A stretch of DNA of 64,000 bases from Puteibacter caeruleilacunae (GTDB taxonomy: Bacteria; Bacteroidota; Bacteroidia; Bacteroidales; Prolixibacteraceae). This document shows positions 17,122 through 27,515 of the stretch, one piece after another (within the stretch, counting starts at the first letter, position 1; each line of letters begins with the position of its first letter). Position numbers and translations under genes: made by a program. The notes under the pieces are model-generated. The model did not search any database. It was given only the letters and a program-made list of their open reading frames with translations, and had not been told where the DNA came from. The stretch spans positions 186,001 through 250,000 of the forward strand of contig SJCO01000008.1 of assembly GCA_005217565.1 (NCBI GenBank). The letters run 5' to 3'.

Positions 17122-19434
17122 ATGAGAAATATATTGTTATTAATATTCTTCCTGTTTCCTCTTTTGAGTTATTCTCAGGCAGATGCGACAGAAGCAATAA
17201 TCACTGGCAGAGTAACAGGTAATGGTAAAAATGTACCTTTTGCAACAGTAAGTATTGAGGGATCGACTTTAGGCGTTTCTACAGATGCTGATGGTACCTA
17301 TAGGTTACTTGCTGTTGTTGATGGAGAGGTAACTTTTATTGTTAGGTCCATGGGATTTAAGTCTCAGGAAAAGACAGTGGTTATTGAGCGGGGTGAAATA
17401 TCAGAAATAAACTTTGTCTTAGAGAAGGATTTTCTAGGACTGGAAGAGGTGATAATCCTCGGAGAGAAAGCTGTGTTTGATAGAAAAATAAGCCCAAAGA
17501 TAATAAATACCATTAGTGCTAAGCTGTTCACCAATACCCAATCAATATCCTTGAGCGAGGGATTGAACTATAGTCCTGGACTTAGAATGGAAATTAACTG
17601 CGTGAATAGTGGTTTCCCACAGTTAAGGATGAATGGTATGCAGGGAGTATATTCACAAATTCTAATTAATGGACGTCGAATTTTTAGAGGAATAGCTAGT
17701 GTGTTTGGTTTGGAACAGATTCCTTCAAATATGCTTGAACGGGTTGAAATAATAAGAGGTGGAGGCTCGGTTTTGAGTGGTAGTAATTCGATTGCCGGTA
17801 CTGTTGATTTAATTCTAAAGGATCCTGCATTAAATTCTTATGAGTTAGGTGTTAATACTGGTTTAGTGGGTGTTGGACTTCAGAATACAGGGGGCTCAGC
17901 TTTTGATTATTCCTTGAATTTTAATACTTCAGTGGTATCTGATGACACTAATTCTGGTGTATGTTTATATGGATTTTACAGAAATAGAGATCCGTTTGAT
18001 GCTAATGATGATTCGTTCTCCGAAATTCCGCAAGTTGAGAATATTTCCCTGGGAACTCGATTATTACATCGACTAAATGGTCGCAATAAAATTACCGTTG
18101 ATTTTTTTAATATACATGAAAATCGTCGTGGAGGCAATCAATTTGAGTATCCATTATCAGAGGCACAGATGGCTGCAGGTATAACTCAAAATATGCAGAC
18201 TGGGTCATTGGAGTATGAGCAAAACTTCAAGGAAGATAATAAGCTATTAGTCTACTTGTCTGGACAGCATGTTATTCGTGATGCTTATCGGGGAGTAAAG
18301 GGGGTGTTTGGCATTTTCGATAAAACAGAAGAAAATTCATATACGGCAGGGATCCAATATCGATTACATGTTAATTCAATGAACTTGGCGTTTGGCATTG
18401 AGAATGATGGAGCATGGTTAAAAAACAATCAGATCCTAAAGAAACGGGATAACACTATCGGTGACCGAATTAAGGTTGCTGATCAGTTTGTAAATACAAC
18501 AGGTTTGTTTACACAATATGAACAGGCATGGAATAGGTTTTTATTATCTGCAGGATTACGGTTGGATATATATGATGTTAAAGATGAGAGTAATGCGAGC
18601 TTTTCAAATTCAGGAGCTGTTGTAAGTCCGAGGATAACATTGAAATACGATTTGCGAAAGGATTTACAGGCTCGATTTAGTTATGCTGAAGGGTATAGAG
18701 TGCCAGAAATAACAGATGATGATCTTCACATAGAAATATCCGGTTCTTCAAAGATCGTAAATGCTGTATGTCCAGACTTGAAAAAAGAGAGTAGCCGTAG
18801 TTACATGTTTTCTATGGATTTTAATAAGCATGTTGGAGGTGTTGGTGTTGGATTATTGGTAGAAGGTTTTATTAATCAACTAAACGATCCGTTTGTTACA
18901 GAGGTCAAAGGTCCAAACAAGGAGGGAACGATTCAGTATATTAGATGCAATGCAGATAAAACTGCCACTATAAAAGGAGTAAACCTTGAATTTAAGTTAG
19001 AGTCTCACCAAAATGTAATGATGAGTGGTGGTTACACATTTCAAAGCAGTAGATATAATGAAATTCATGAGTTTGGAGAAAAGAAATTTTTTCGAACACC
19101 TGATGCATATGGTTACATGACTGTGGATTGGAATGCAACTAAAAAACTGAGGATATCAATTAATAGCAATTATACTGATCGTATGCTGGTCCCAATTTAT
19201 GGAGCTAATCCTGAATTACGACGAACGAAACGTTTTCTGGAAATAGCATGTGGTATAAAGTATAACATTCAACTGGGACAAACAGTATTGCAACTTTCAT
19301 CGGGGATGAAAAATATAAATAACTCGTATCAGAAGGATTTTCTTTCAGGGATTGATCGTTTCCCAGGATATATCTATGGGCCTAGATACCCTAGAATGAT
19401 ATATTTAGGTGTTAAGTTAGGAAACTTGCTTTGA
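17122..19434 (+). CDS. TonB-dependent outer-membrane receptor
   Basis: This is a 770-aa outer-membrane receptor for active uptake, or possibly export-linked sensing, of an unknown ligand. I chose the ATG at 17122 (MRNILLLIFFLFPLLSYSQ, signal peptide) rather than the TTG at 17104. Next comes a carboxypeptidase-regulatory-like beta-sandwich (VTGNGKNVPFATVSIEGSTLGVSTDADGTY), common in Bacteroidota receptors, then a plug domain (LRMNGMQGVYSQILINGRRIF; LERVEIIRGGGSVLSGSNSIAGTVDLI) and a 22-strand-type barrel to the end. No SusD partner follows, so it is not a classical glycan locus. Siderophore, cobalamin or metal chelate are all possible ligands. Confidence 0.92.
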   Translation: MRNILLLIFFLFPLLSYSQADATEAIITGRVTGNGKNVPFATVSIEGSTLGVSTDADGTYRLLAVVDGEVTFIVRSMGFKSQEKTVVIERGEISEINFVLEKDFLGLEEVIILGEKAVFDRKISPKIINTISAKLFTNTQSISLSEGLNYSPGLRMEINCVNSGFPQLRMNGMQGVYSQILINGRRIFRGIASVFGLEQIPSNMLERVEIIRGGGSVLSGSNSIAGTVDLILKDPALNSYELGVNTGLVGVGLQNTGGSAFDYSLNFNTSVVSDDTNSGVCLYGFYRNRDPFDANDDSFSEIPQVENISLGTRLLHRLNGRNKITVDFFNIHENRRGGNQFEYPLSEAQMAAGITQNMQTGSLEYEQNFKEDNKLLVYLSGQHVIRDAYRGVKGVFGIFDKTEENSYTAGIQYRLHVNSMNLAFGIENDGAWLKNNQILKKRDNTIGDRIKVADQFVNTTGLFTQYEQAWNRFLLSAGLRLDIYDVKDESNASFSNSGAVVSPRITLKYDLRKDLQARFSYAEGYRVPEITDDDLHIEISGSSKIVNAVCPDLKKESSRSYMFSMDFNKHVGGVGVGLLVEGFINQLNDPFVTEVKGPNKEGTIQYIRCNADKTATIKGVNLEFKLESHQNVMMSGGYTFQSSRYNEIHEFGEKKFFRTPDAYGYMTVDWNATKKLRISINSNYTDRMLVPIYGANPELRRTKRFLEIACGIKYNIQLGQTVLQLSSGMKNINNSYQKDFLSGIDRFPGYIYGPRYPRMIYLGVKLGNLL

Positions 19435-19462
19435 TAATTGTAGAGCTCGTTATGATTGATTT

Positions 19463-19490
19463 AAAAAGTGCATCTCGAAGCACCTTTTGT
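19463..19490 (+). terminator. Weak terminator-like hairpin after the receptor gene
   Basis: AAAAAGTGC (19463-19471) pairs with GCACCTTTT (19480-19488) with one mismatch around an 8-nt loop; the pyrimidine arm serves as the T-run. It lies 30 nt after the receptor stop codon. Confidence 0.45.
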
Positions 19491-19610
19491 GAACCAATAA
19501 AGAGTAATAGCCATCCTAAATTTGTAATGTTAGAACTGAGATTGATCTCTGAACTCTTGAGAAAGAGCTTGGTTTTAACTCCATAGAATTAAGCATGTAA
19601 TCAAAATTAA

Positions 19611-21035
19611 ATGATGATGGATGATTTAATAGTAAAGGACATTCCCTATGGGGTGGCTGATATTTCATTGGCCGACTTTGGAAGAAAGGAAATAGAAATT
19701 GCCGAGAAAGAAATGCCTGGATTGATGGCAATTCGTAAAAAGTTCAAAGAGAGTAAACCATTGCAAGGAGCTAGAATTACAGGTTCGTTGCATATGACTA
19801 TTCAAACAGCTGTGTTAATTGAGACATTGGTTGAGTTAGGAGCAAATGTGCGTTGGTGTTCATGCAATATTTATTCAACGCAAGATCACGCTGCAGCTGC
19901 TATTGCTGCGGCTGGAGTACCTGTATTTGCATGGAAAGGGGAGACTTTAGAGGAGTATTGGTGGTGTACAGCACAAGCTCTTTCTTTTCCTGAAGGAAAG
20001 GGGCCACAGTTGATTGTGGACGATGGAGGTGATGCAACATTGTTAATTCATAAAGGTTTTGCAGCTGAGATAGATGCATCAGTTCTGGATGTTGCTCCTC
20101 AAAGTAGCGAGGAAAAGGAAATTCTTGAATTGTTGAAAGGATTCTTGCAGCATGACAATCAAAAGTGGCATCGTACAGTTGATGAATTGAGGGGAGTGTC
20201 GGAGGAGACTACAACAGGAGTTCATCGATTATATCAGATGATGGATCGAGGAGAATTGCTGATTCCTGCAATTAATGTTAATGATTCTGTCACTAAATCT
20301 AAGTTTGATAATCTTTATGGATGTAGAGAATCTCTTGCTGATGGAATTAAACGGGCAACGGATGTAATGATTGCAGGTAAGGTTGTGGTTGTATGTGGTT
20401 ATGGAGATGTGGGAAAAGGCTGTGCTCATTCAATGAGAGGTTATGGTGCTCGGGTAATTGTTACTGAAATTGATCCAATATGCGCATTGCAGGCTGCGAT
20501 GGAGGGATTTGAAGTAACTCAATTGGAAGAGGTACTGAATGAAGGTAATATTTTTGTTACAACAACTGGGAATAAGGATATTATTTGTATTGAGCATATG
20601 GAGAAAATGAAAGACCAGGCAATTGTTTGTAATATTGGTCATTTTGACAATGAGATACAGGTTGATAAGTTAGAGGCATATCCTGGAATAAAAAAGACGA
20701 ATATTAAGCTACAGGTCGATAAGTATACATTTCCGCATGGTAACTCAATTTTCTTGTTGGCCGATGGTCGATTGGTGAATCTTGGTTGTGCTACTGGACA
20801 CCCTTCATTTGTAATGAGTAGTTCGTTTACAAATCAGACTTTAGCGCAGATTGAATTGTGGAATAATGATTATGATATAGATGTTTATCGATTGCCGAAG
20901 CATTTGGATGAAGAGGTTGCACGTTTGCATCTTGAACAATTAGATGTGAAGCTGACTGTGCTATCAGTGGATCAGGCTAATTATATTGGAGTACCACTGA
21001 ATGGCCCATATAAGCCTGAGCATTACAGGTACTAG
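19611..21035 (+). CDS. ahcY: Adenosylhomocysteinase
   Basis: This is S-adenosyl-L-homocysteine hydrolase, the NAD+-dependent cytosolic enzyme that splits SAH into adenosine and homocysteine and so relieves product inhibition of methyltransferases. Of 474 aa, visible motifs are [21 protein letters not shown] and [11 protein letters not shown] at the N-terminus, the NAD-binding GYGDVGKG in the Rossmann domain, [11 protein letters not shown], and the family C-terminus ending KPEHYRY. Length matches the long form that has the 40-residue insert. It lies downstream of the two methyltransferase genes in the same orientation but behind other transcription units, so linkage is suggestive only. A bidirectional hairpin follows. 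Confidence 0.97.
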   Translation: MMMDDLIVKDIPYGVADISLADFGRKEIEIAEKEMPGLMAIRKKFKESKPLQGARITGSLHMTIQTAVLIETLVELGANVRWCSCNIYSTQDHAAAAIAAAGVPVFAWKGETLEEYWWCTAQALSFPEGKGPQLIVDDGGDATLLIHKGFAAEIDASVLDVAPQSSEEKEILELLKGFLQHDNQKWHRTVDELRGVSEETTTGVHRLYQMMDRGELLIPAINVNDSVTKSKFDNLYGCRESLADGIKRATDVMIAGKVVVVCGYGDVGKGCAHSMRGYGARVIVTEIDPICALQAAMEGFEVTQLEEVLNEGNIFVTTTGNKDIICIEHMEKMKDQAIVCNIGHFDNEIQVDKLEAYPGIKKTNIKLQVDKYTFPHGNSIFLLADGRLVNLGCATGHPSFVMSSSFTNQTLAQIELWNNDYDIDVYRLPKHLDEEVARLHLEQLDVKLTVLSVDQANYIGVPLNGPYKPEHYRY

Positions 21036-21048
21036 GCTTGGAAATTAT

Positions 21049-21083
21049 AACACCCAATCAGCATGTGCGCTGACTGGGTGTTT
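21049..21083. terminator. Bidirectional terminator between ahcY and thiC
   Basis: A 14-bp stem with one mismatch (21049-21062 with 21069-21082, loop ATGTGC) carries an AACACCC arm and a GGGTGTT arm. It lies between two convergent genes and can end transcription from both sides. Confidence 0.75.
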
Positions 21084-21128
21084 ACAGATATGAAATCTTA
21101 CAATAGTTCTATAGTCTTAAGACAAAGC

Positions 21129-23541
<2,413 letters not shown>

Positions 23542-23553
23542 AGCATTCTTGTT

Positions 23554-24672
23554 TTAAACAACCTCATAACATGGATCCCAGTCTTTCCATACTGGCTCAT
23601 AGTTCTTCGACTTTAGCATCGCTACAATTTCTTCAGGCGTACGGTCATCAGATACCTGGAATTGCTCCAATTCTTTATTTGGATGAGCATAACCTCCCGG
23701 ATCAGTCTTTGAACCTGCGCTCATGGCGGTTATTCCTAATGGGAAGGCATGATCGCGATAGTAAGCGCTTTCTCTTGTTGAAAGCGACAATTCAACTTCT
23801 TGATTGAATATGCGATAAGCACAGATAAGCTGTAAAAGCTCTTTATCAGATATCGCTACATTCGGTTCGAAATGACCAGCATGTGGTCGCAGTCTTGGAA
23901 ATGAAATAGAGTATTTAGTCTGCCAGTAATTCTTCTCCAAATACTGAAGATGCATCGCAGTAAGTAATGAATCAGTGCGCCAGTCCTCTAGTCCCAGTAG
24001 GCAACCTAGACCTACTTTATGGATTCCTGCCTGTCCTAAGCGATCAGGGGTTTCTAATCGATATTGATAGTTTGATTTTTTCCCTGCTGGGTGATAGTTT
24101 TTATAGGTCTCTTCACGATAGGTCTCCTGGTAAACATACACTGCGTGAAGTCCTTTGTCCACCAATAGCTTATAGTCGCATGTGTCAAGAGGCTGTACTT
24201 CCATCGATATCTGTGCGAAATGAGGTTTCAACAGATCCAATGAATTGGCAAGGTAATCTGTCCCAGCTACACGTTTGTGCTCGCCAGTCACCAATAATAG
24301 GTGTTCGTACCCCATGGACTTGATAACCTCTGCTTCTTCCATGATCTGTTCATCAGTAAGCGTAGCTCTAAGGATATCGTTCTTGTGATTGAATCCACAA
24401 TATACACATGAGTTAGAACATGCATTCGATAAGTATAGTGGCACATACAGCTGAATGGTTTTCCCAAATCGTTGTTGTGTTAGCTGAAAACTCTTTTGAG
24501 CCATTTGCTCCAAATAGGGAGCAGCGGCAGGAGAGATTAGTGCTTTGAAATCCTCTAAATTAGGATTCTTGGTTTGAAGGGCTTGCAATACATCGTCCTC
24601 GGTCTTGCCTTGGATGCTTTCCCGTAGTGCTTCCCAATCTAAACCATGTATGGTATCATAAAAGGTGCTCAT
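23554..24672 (-). CDS. thiH: 2-iminoacetate synthase ThiH
   Basis: This radical-SAM tyrosine lyase makes dehydroglycine (2-iminoacetate) for the thiazole moiety, releasing p-cresol. Of 372 aa, the CxxxCxxC [4Fe-4S] motif is C85-SNS-C89-VY-C92 in YLSNACSNSCVYCGF. The C-terminal half contains SFPRLRPHAGHF, typical of ThiH. Oxygen-independent ThiH in place of the glycine oxidase ThiO suggests an anaerobic or facultative lifestyle. It starts 2 bp after the thiG stop codon, so the two are tightly coupled. Confidence 0.97.
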   Translation of the reverse strand: MSTFYDTIHGLDWEALRESIQGKTEDDVLQALQTKNPNLEDFKALISPAAAPYLEQMAQKSFQLTQQRFGKTIQLYVPLYLSNACSNSCVYCGFNHKNDILRATLTDEQIMEEAEVIKSMGYEHLLLVTGEHKRVAGTDYLANSLDLLKPHFAQISMEVQPLDTCDYKLLVDKGLHAVYVYQETYREETYKNYHPAGKKSNYQYRLETPDRLGQAGIHKVGLGCLLGLEDWRTDSLLTAMHLQYLEKNYWQTKYSISFPRLRPHAGHFEPNVAISDKELLQLICAYRIFNQEVELSLSTRESAYYRDHAFPLGITAMSAGSKTDPGGYAHPNKELEQFQVSDDRTPEEIVAMLKSKNYEPVWKDWDPCYEVV

Positions 24673-24674
24673 TA

Positions 24675-25442
24675 TTAATCTAAAAATGCTGTTAACGGAC
24701 TGCTGGCTTGTGCTTGTTGTGATGTTTTGCCTAGCTTGGCTTCGTAGGCCATTCTACCTGCTTCAACGGCCATTTTGAAAGCTTTGGCCATTGCTACCGG
24801 ATCACTCGATACGGCAATAGCTGTATTTACCAATACTGCATCGGCGCCCATCTCCATGGCTTCAGCGGCATGTGATGGTGCTCCAATTCCTGCATCCACT
24901 ACTACTGGTACAGATGCTTGTTCAATGATGATGCGGATAAAATCTCTGGTCTGCAGTCCGTTGTTTGTTCCAATAGGTGAGCCCAATGGCATTACTGCTG
25001 CAGATCCTGCTTCTTCCAATTGTTTGGCAAGTACCGGGTCGGCTTGCATATAAGGTAAAACATGGAAGCCTTTTTTCGCTAGCTCTTCGCATGCTTTTAA
25101 TGTTTCCAATGAATCAGGAAGTAAGTATTTAGGATCAGGATGGATTTCCAACTTCAGCCAATTGGTCTCAAGTGCCTGACGTGCTAGTTCTGCTGCAAAT
25201 ACAGCTTCCTTAGCATTTCTAACTCCCGAGGTGTTTGGTAATAACTGAATAGTATCGGCATTGATATGTTTTAGCATATCATCTTCCGGATTATTCATAT
25301 CAACCCTGCGAAGTGCAAGTGTTACCATTTCTGATCCAGAGGCAATGATCGCCTCTTCCATTAATTGGTTTGAACTAAATTTTCCTGTTCCAAGAAATAG
25401 TCTTGAATTAAATGTCTTGTCTGCGAGATTAAGCTTGCTCAT
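24675..25442 (-). CDS. thiG: Thiazole synthase ThiG
   Basis: ThiG joins 1-deoxyxylulose-5-phosphate, dehydroglycine and sulfur from ThiS thiocarboxylate into thiazole phosphate. Of 255 aa, the Schiff-base lysine is K97 in [17 protein letters not shown], and the phosphate-binding end [24 protein letters not shown] is intact. The start overlaps the end of thiE by 14 bp, and thiH begins 2 bp after its stop. This packing means one mRNA for the thiazole branch. Confidence 0.98.
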   Translation of the reverse strand: MSKLNLADKTFNSRLFLGTGKFSSNQLMEEAIIASGSEMVTLALRRVDMNNPEDDMLKHINADTIQLLPNTSGVRNAKEAVFAAELARQALETNWLKLEIHPDPKYLLPDSLETLKACEELAKKGFHVLPYMQADPVLAKQLEEAGSAAVMPLGSPIGTNNGLQTRDFIRIIIEQASVPVVVDAGIGAPSHAAEAMEMGADAVLVNTAIAVSSDPVAMAKAFKMAVEAGRMAYEAKLGKTSQQAQASSPLTAFLD

Positions 25443-26070
25443 AGCTATTTGTGATTTGAGTGATTAAACATTGTGTTGCTTCAATAGGATTAGCTTTTCC
25501 TGTAACGGCTGAGGAAATAGCAATTCCTTGAACGCCTGTGGTCATGATATCAGTTACATCAGCTGTATCGATCCCTCCAATGGCAACTGTAGGGATGTTG
25601 ATGTGATGTGTTTTACATTGATTCATAATGGTGCGATAACCTTCCAGTCCCACGATAGGAGAGAGGTTTTTCTTGGTGCTTGTAAAACGAAATGGTCCTA
25701 GTCCGATATAATCAACCTTTTGCTGGTGTAGTGATTGAATATCTTCAAAGGTATTGGCTGTACCACCAATAATATATTCTGCTCCAAGTAACTCTCGTGC
25801 TTCAGAAGGAGGCATGTCATTTTTCCCCAGGTGTACTCCGTTAGCACCGATCTTTTTAACAAGATGAGGGTAGTCGTTAAGGATAAATGTGGCATTGTAT
25901 TGTTTACAAATGGCTGCAACTGCCTGTCCTAGTTCAATGATTTCATCTTCGGTCTTATCTTTCAAGCGAAGTTGAATCCATCGTCCTCCTCCCTCGCAGA
26001 CTTGCTTCACTTGCTCGGTCTCCGATAAGGTAGGATTGGTTATGTATTGAAAATTTGAAAAACGGATCAT
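25429..26070 (-). CDS. thiE: Thiamine-phosphate synthase ThiE
   Basis: ThiE couples HMP pyrophosphate with thiazole phosphate to give thiamine phosphate. Of 213 aa, a TIM-barrel protein: [16 protein letters not shown] near the N-terminus, [26 protein letters not shown] with the catalytic Asp/Lys region, and [28 protein letters not shown] at the phosphate site. It overlaps the TenI-like gene before it by 4 bp. This one has the fuller set of active-site motifs and is taken as the true synthase. Confidence 0.95.
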   Translation of the reverse strand: MIRFSNFQYITNPTLSETEQVKQVCEGGGRWIQLRLKDKTEDEIIELGQAVAAICKQYNATFILNDYPHLVKKIGANGVHLGKNDMPPSEARELLGAEYIIGGTANTFEDIQSLHQQKVDYIGLGPFRFTSTKKNLSPIVGLEGYRTIMNQCKTHHINIPTVAIGGIDTADVTDIMTTGVQGIAISSAVTGKANPIEATQCLITQITNSYEQA

Positions 26071-26741
26071 CTTGATGATTTTTTGATTACTCGATTATTA
26101 GATGTTTGGATTACGGGACTGTTTGTTGATGCCCGCTCCAATGGCGTTTGTGATTGTTGGACTAATTGTTCATAGTAGTTTACTGTATCCTGAATTGATT
26201 GACACTTGTTTTTCCATATCGATCCAATGACTGCAGCTCCTGAGAATCCAATGGTTGTTAATGCTGAGATATTCTTTGCAGAAATACCTCCTAATGCTAC
26301 AATATTGTTTATTTCAGGATGAGCAAGAAAGAATTCATGGCATTGTTCAAGTGTGAAGTTGCTGTGATACTTATCTTTTGAGATTGAGTCGAAAATAGGA
26401 CTCAGGAAAAGATATTCATAGTTTGAATGATATCTTTTTAGCTCCTCAAAAGAATGGCACGAGCGACTATATCCTTTATTGATCCCAGCATCGTTGATGT
26501 CATGGGTACTCTTATGATGTATGCCTCTCAATGCAAATTCATTGCCTAAATCATAATGCTGATGCACACGAATACACGCATGATATTGTGCCGGAATCTG
26601 TGCGATTAAATACCTGATTTCTTCTTTGGTAGCCAACGGCTTTCTGAGATGTAATCGCTTCAGACCTTTAGAGAATAGAGCATTTAAATGTTCGGCTTCA
26701 AAAGGTAATAATTCAGGATGAGTAATAACGATAATGTCCAT
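26067..26741 (-). CDS. TenI/ThiE-like protein
   Basis: This is a second ThiE-superfamily TIM-barrel protein of 224 aa. It has the barrel pattern (KRLHLRKPLATKEEIRYLI; YEYLFLSPIFDSISKDKYHSNF; NIVALGGISAKNISALTTIGFSGAAVIGSIW) but a reduced first active-site region, like B. subtilis TenI, which isomerises a thiazole tautomer rather than making thiamine phosphate. Such paralogues are common in Bacteroidota thi operons. The last 25 residues (..[17 protein letters not shown]) are an unusual polar tail with no match to the family. It starts 11 bp after thiS and overlaps thiE by 4 bp. Confidence 0.82.
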   Translation of the reverse strand: MDIIVITHPELLPFEAEHLNALFSKGLKRLHLRKPLATKEEIRYLIAQIPAQYHACIRVHQHYDLGNEFALRGIHHKSTHDINDAGINKGYSRSCHSFEELKRYHSNYEYLFLSPIFDSISKDKYHSNFTLEQCHEFFLAHPEINNIVALGGISAKNISALTTIGFSGAAVIGSIWKNKCQSIQDTVNYYEQLVQQSQTPLERASTNSPVIQTSNNRVIKKSSR

Positions 26742-26752
26742 AATGGTAATGA

Positions 26753-26953
26753 TTAACCGCCCTGTGTTGCGCGAATAATTAACACCTGATCGTTTTCCGT
26801 CATCTTAAATTGATCCCATTCTGTACGTTGAATCACTTGCTGATTAACCGCCACAGCTATTCCTTTGGTTGGAGTGTTGAGTTGCTCCAGAAGAAATGTA
26901 AGACTAGCATCGGTTTGAAGTTCAATGACCTCTTCATTTACAAAAACATTCAT
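26753..26953 (-). CDS. thiS: Sulfur carrier protein ThiS
   Basis: This ubiquitin-fold sulfur carrier delivers sulfide to ThiG as a C-terminal thiocarboxylate. At 66 aa it has normal length, and it ends in the required Gly-Gly (..IIRATQGG). The ThiF-like enzyme in the same operon would activate it. It is the first gene of the operon, its ATG lying 48 nt after the nearer of two TPP riboswitches, so translation or elongation here is the likely control point. Confidence 0.96.
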   Translation of the reverse strand: MNVFVNEEVIELQTDASLTFLLEQLNTPTKGIAVAVNQQVIQRTEWDQFKMTENDQVLIIRATQGG

Positions 26954-27001
26954 AATTCTTTGTTTTTTGGGTAAAGTGAAAGAGGTACATCAGTCTTGAA
27001 A

Positions 27002-27071
27002 ATCCCTTCGACAGCATTATCTGCATCAGGTTCATAGGGTATAATCTCAGCCAATTTATGGCACCCCTTAT
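27002..27071 (-). ncRNA. TPP riboswitch, proximal copy (THI element)
   Basis: Read on the minus strand, the segment contains all conserved TPP aptamer parts: GGGGTGCC, CTGAGA, CCCT, GAACCTGAT, an ATAATGCTG loop region and the closing GAAGGGA. It lies 48 nt before thiS. No separate terminator hairpin is seen between it and thiS, so control of translation initiation is possible. Confidence 0.95.
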
Positions 27072-27141
27072 CAATTTACCAATTTATTTTAATGATGTTC
27101 TACAGTGAATGTGTCGTCAGAATAGTGTAATTCTATCGTTA

Positions 27142-27215
27142 CTCCCTTCGGCAGTATTAACTGCATCAGGTTCGTAGGGTATGATCTCAGCCTGTTCTGT
27201 TAAGGCACCCCTGTA
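27142..27215 (-). ncRNA. TPP riboswitch, distal copy (THI element)
   Basis: A second complete aptamer in the same orientation, 70 nt upstream of the first: AGGGGTGCC, CTGAGA, CCCT, GAACCTGATGCAGTTAATACTG and GAAGGGAG. Both copies keep the pyrimidine-sensing and pyrophosphate-sensing consensus. Two aptamers in series sharpen or widen the response to thiamine pyrophosphate in known tandem cases. Confidence 0.95.
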
Positions 27216-27224
27216 AAACGATAA

Positions 27225-27232
27225 CAAATATA
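27225..27232 (-). promoter_or_regulatory. Candidate -7 box of the thi operon
   Basis: TATATTTG on the minus strand matches TAnnTTTG exactly. It lies just upstream of the distal riboswitch, so the RNA would begin about where the aptamer begins. No clear -33 TTG is seen at the right distance. Confidence 0.4.
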
Positions 27233-27466
27233 TTAGTTTTTTCTGAATTTTAGGTGTTGTGAGCGAGTGAATGGCGAATCTGCTCCCGTCATTCTGTCAT
27301 TGAAATCTAAAGAAGTTGTGTAAATAGTGGGAAATAGCCTGCCAAATGTTGTGTTAAATTTTGTTTATCTGTTATTTTGACCGACGAAGAGATCACAAAT
27401 CCATGTGGCATGATTATTATATGTAAATTTGGCGAGGCATTATTAATGTACTTTCAAGTTTTAAGT

Positions 27467-27474
27467 TACTTTTG
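27467..27474 (+). promoter_or_regulatory. Candidate -7 box of secA
   Basis: TACTTTTG matches TAnnTTTG and lies 41 bp before the secA ATG. The -33 element is not evident. The rest of 27233-27515 shows no other structure. Confidence 0.35.
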
Positions 27475-27515
27475 TGATGTCTGAAAAATGAGGAAATATT
27501 CAAAAAAAATATATA

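Noticed and set aside
19517-19524. TAAATTTG box before ahcY
   Set aside because: An exact -7 match, but no TTG at suitable distance and nearly 90 bp from the ATG; left uncalled.
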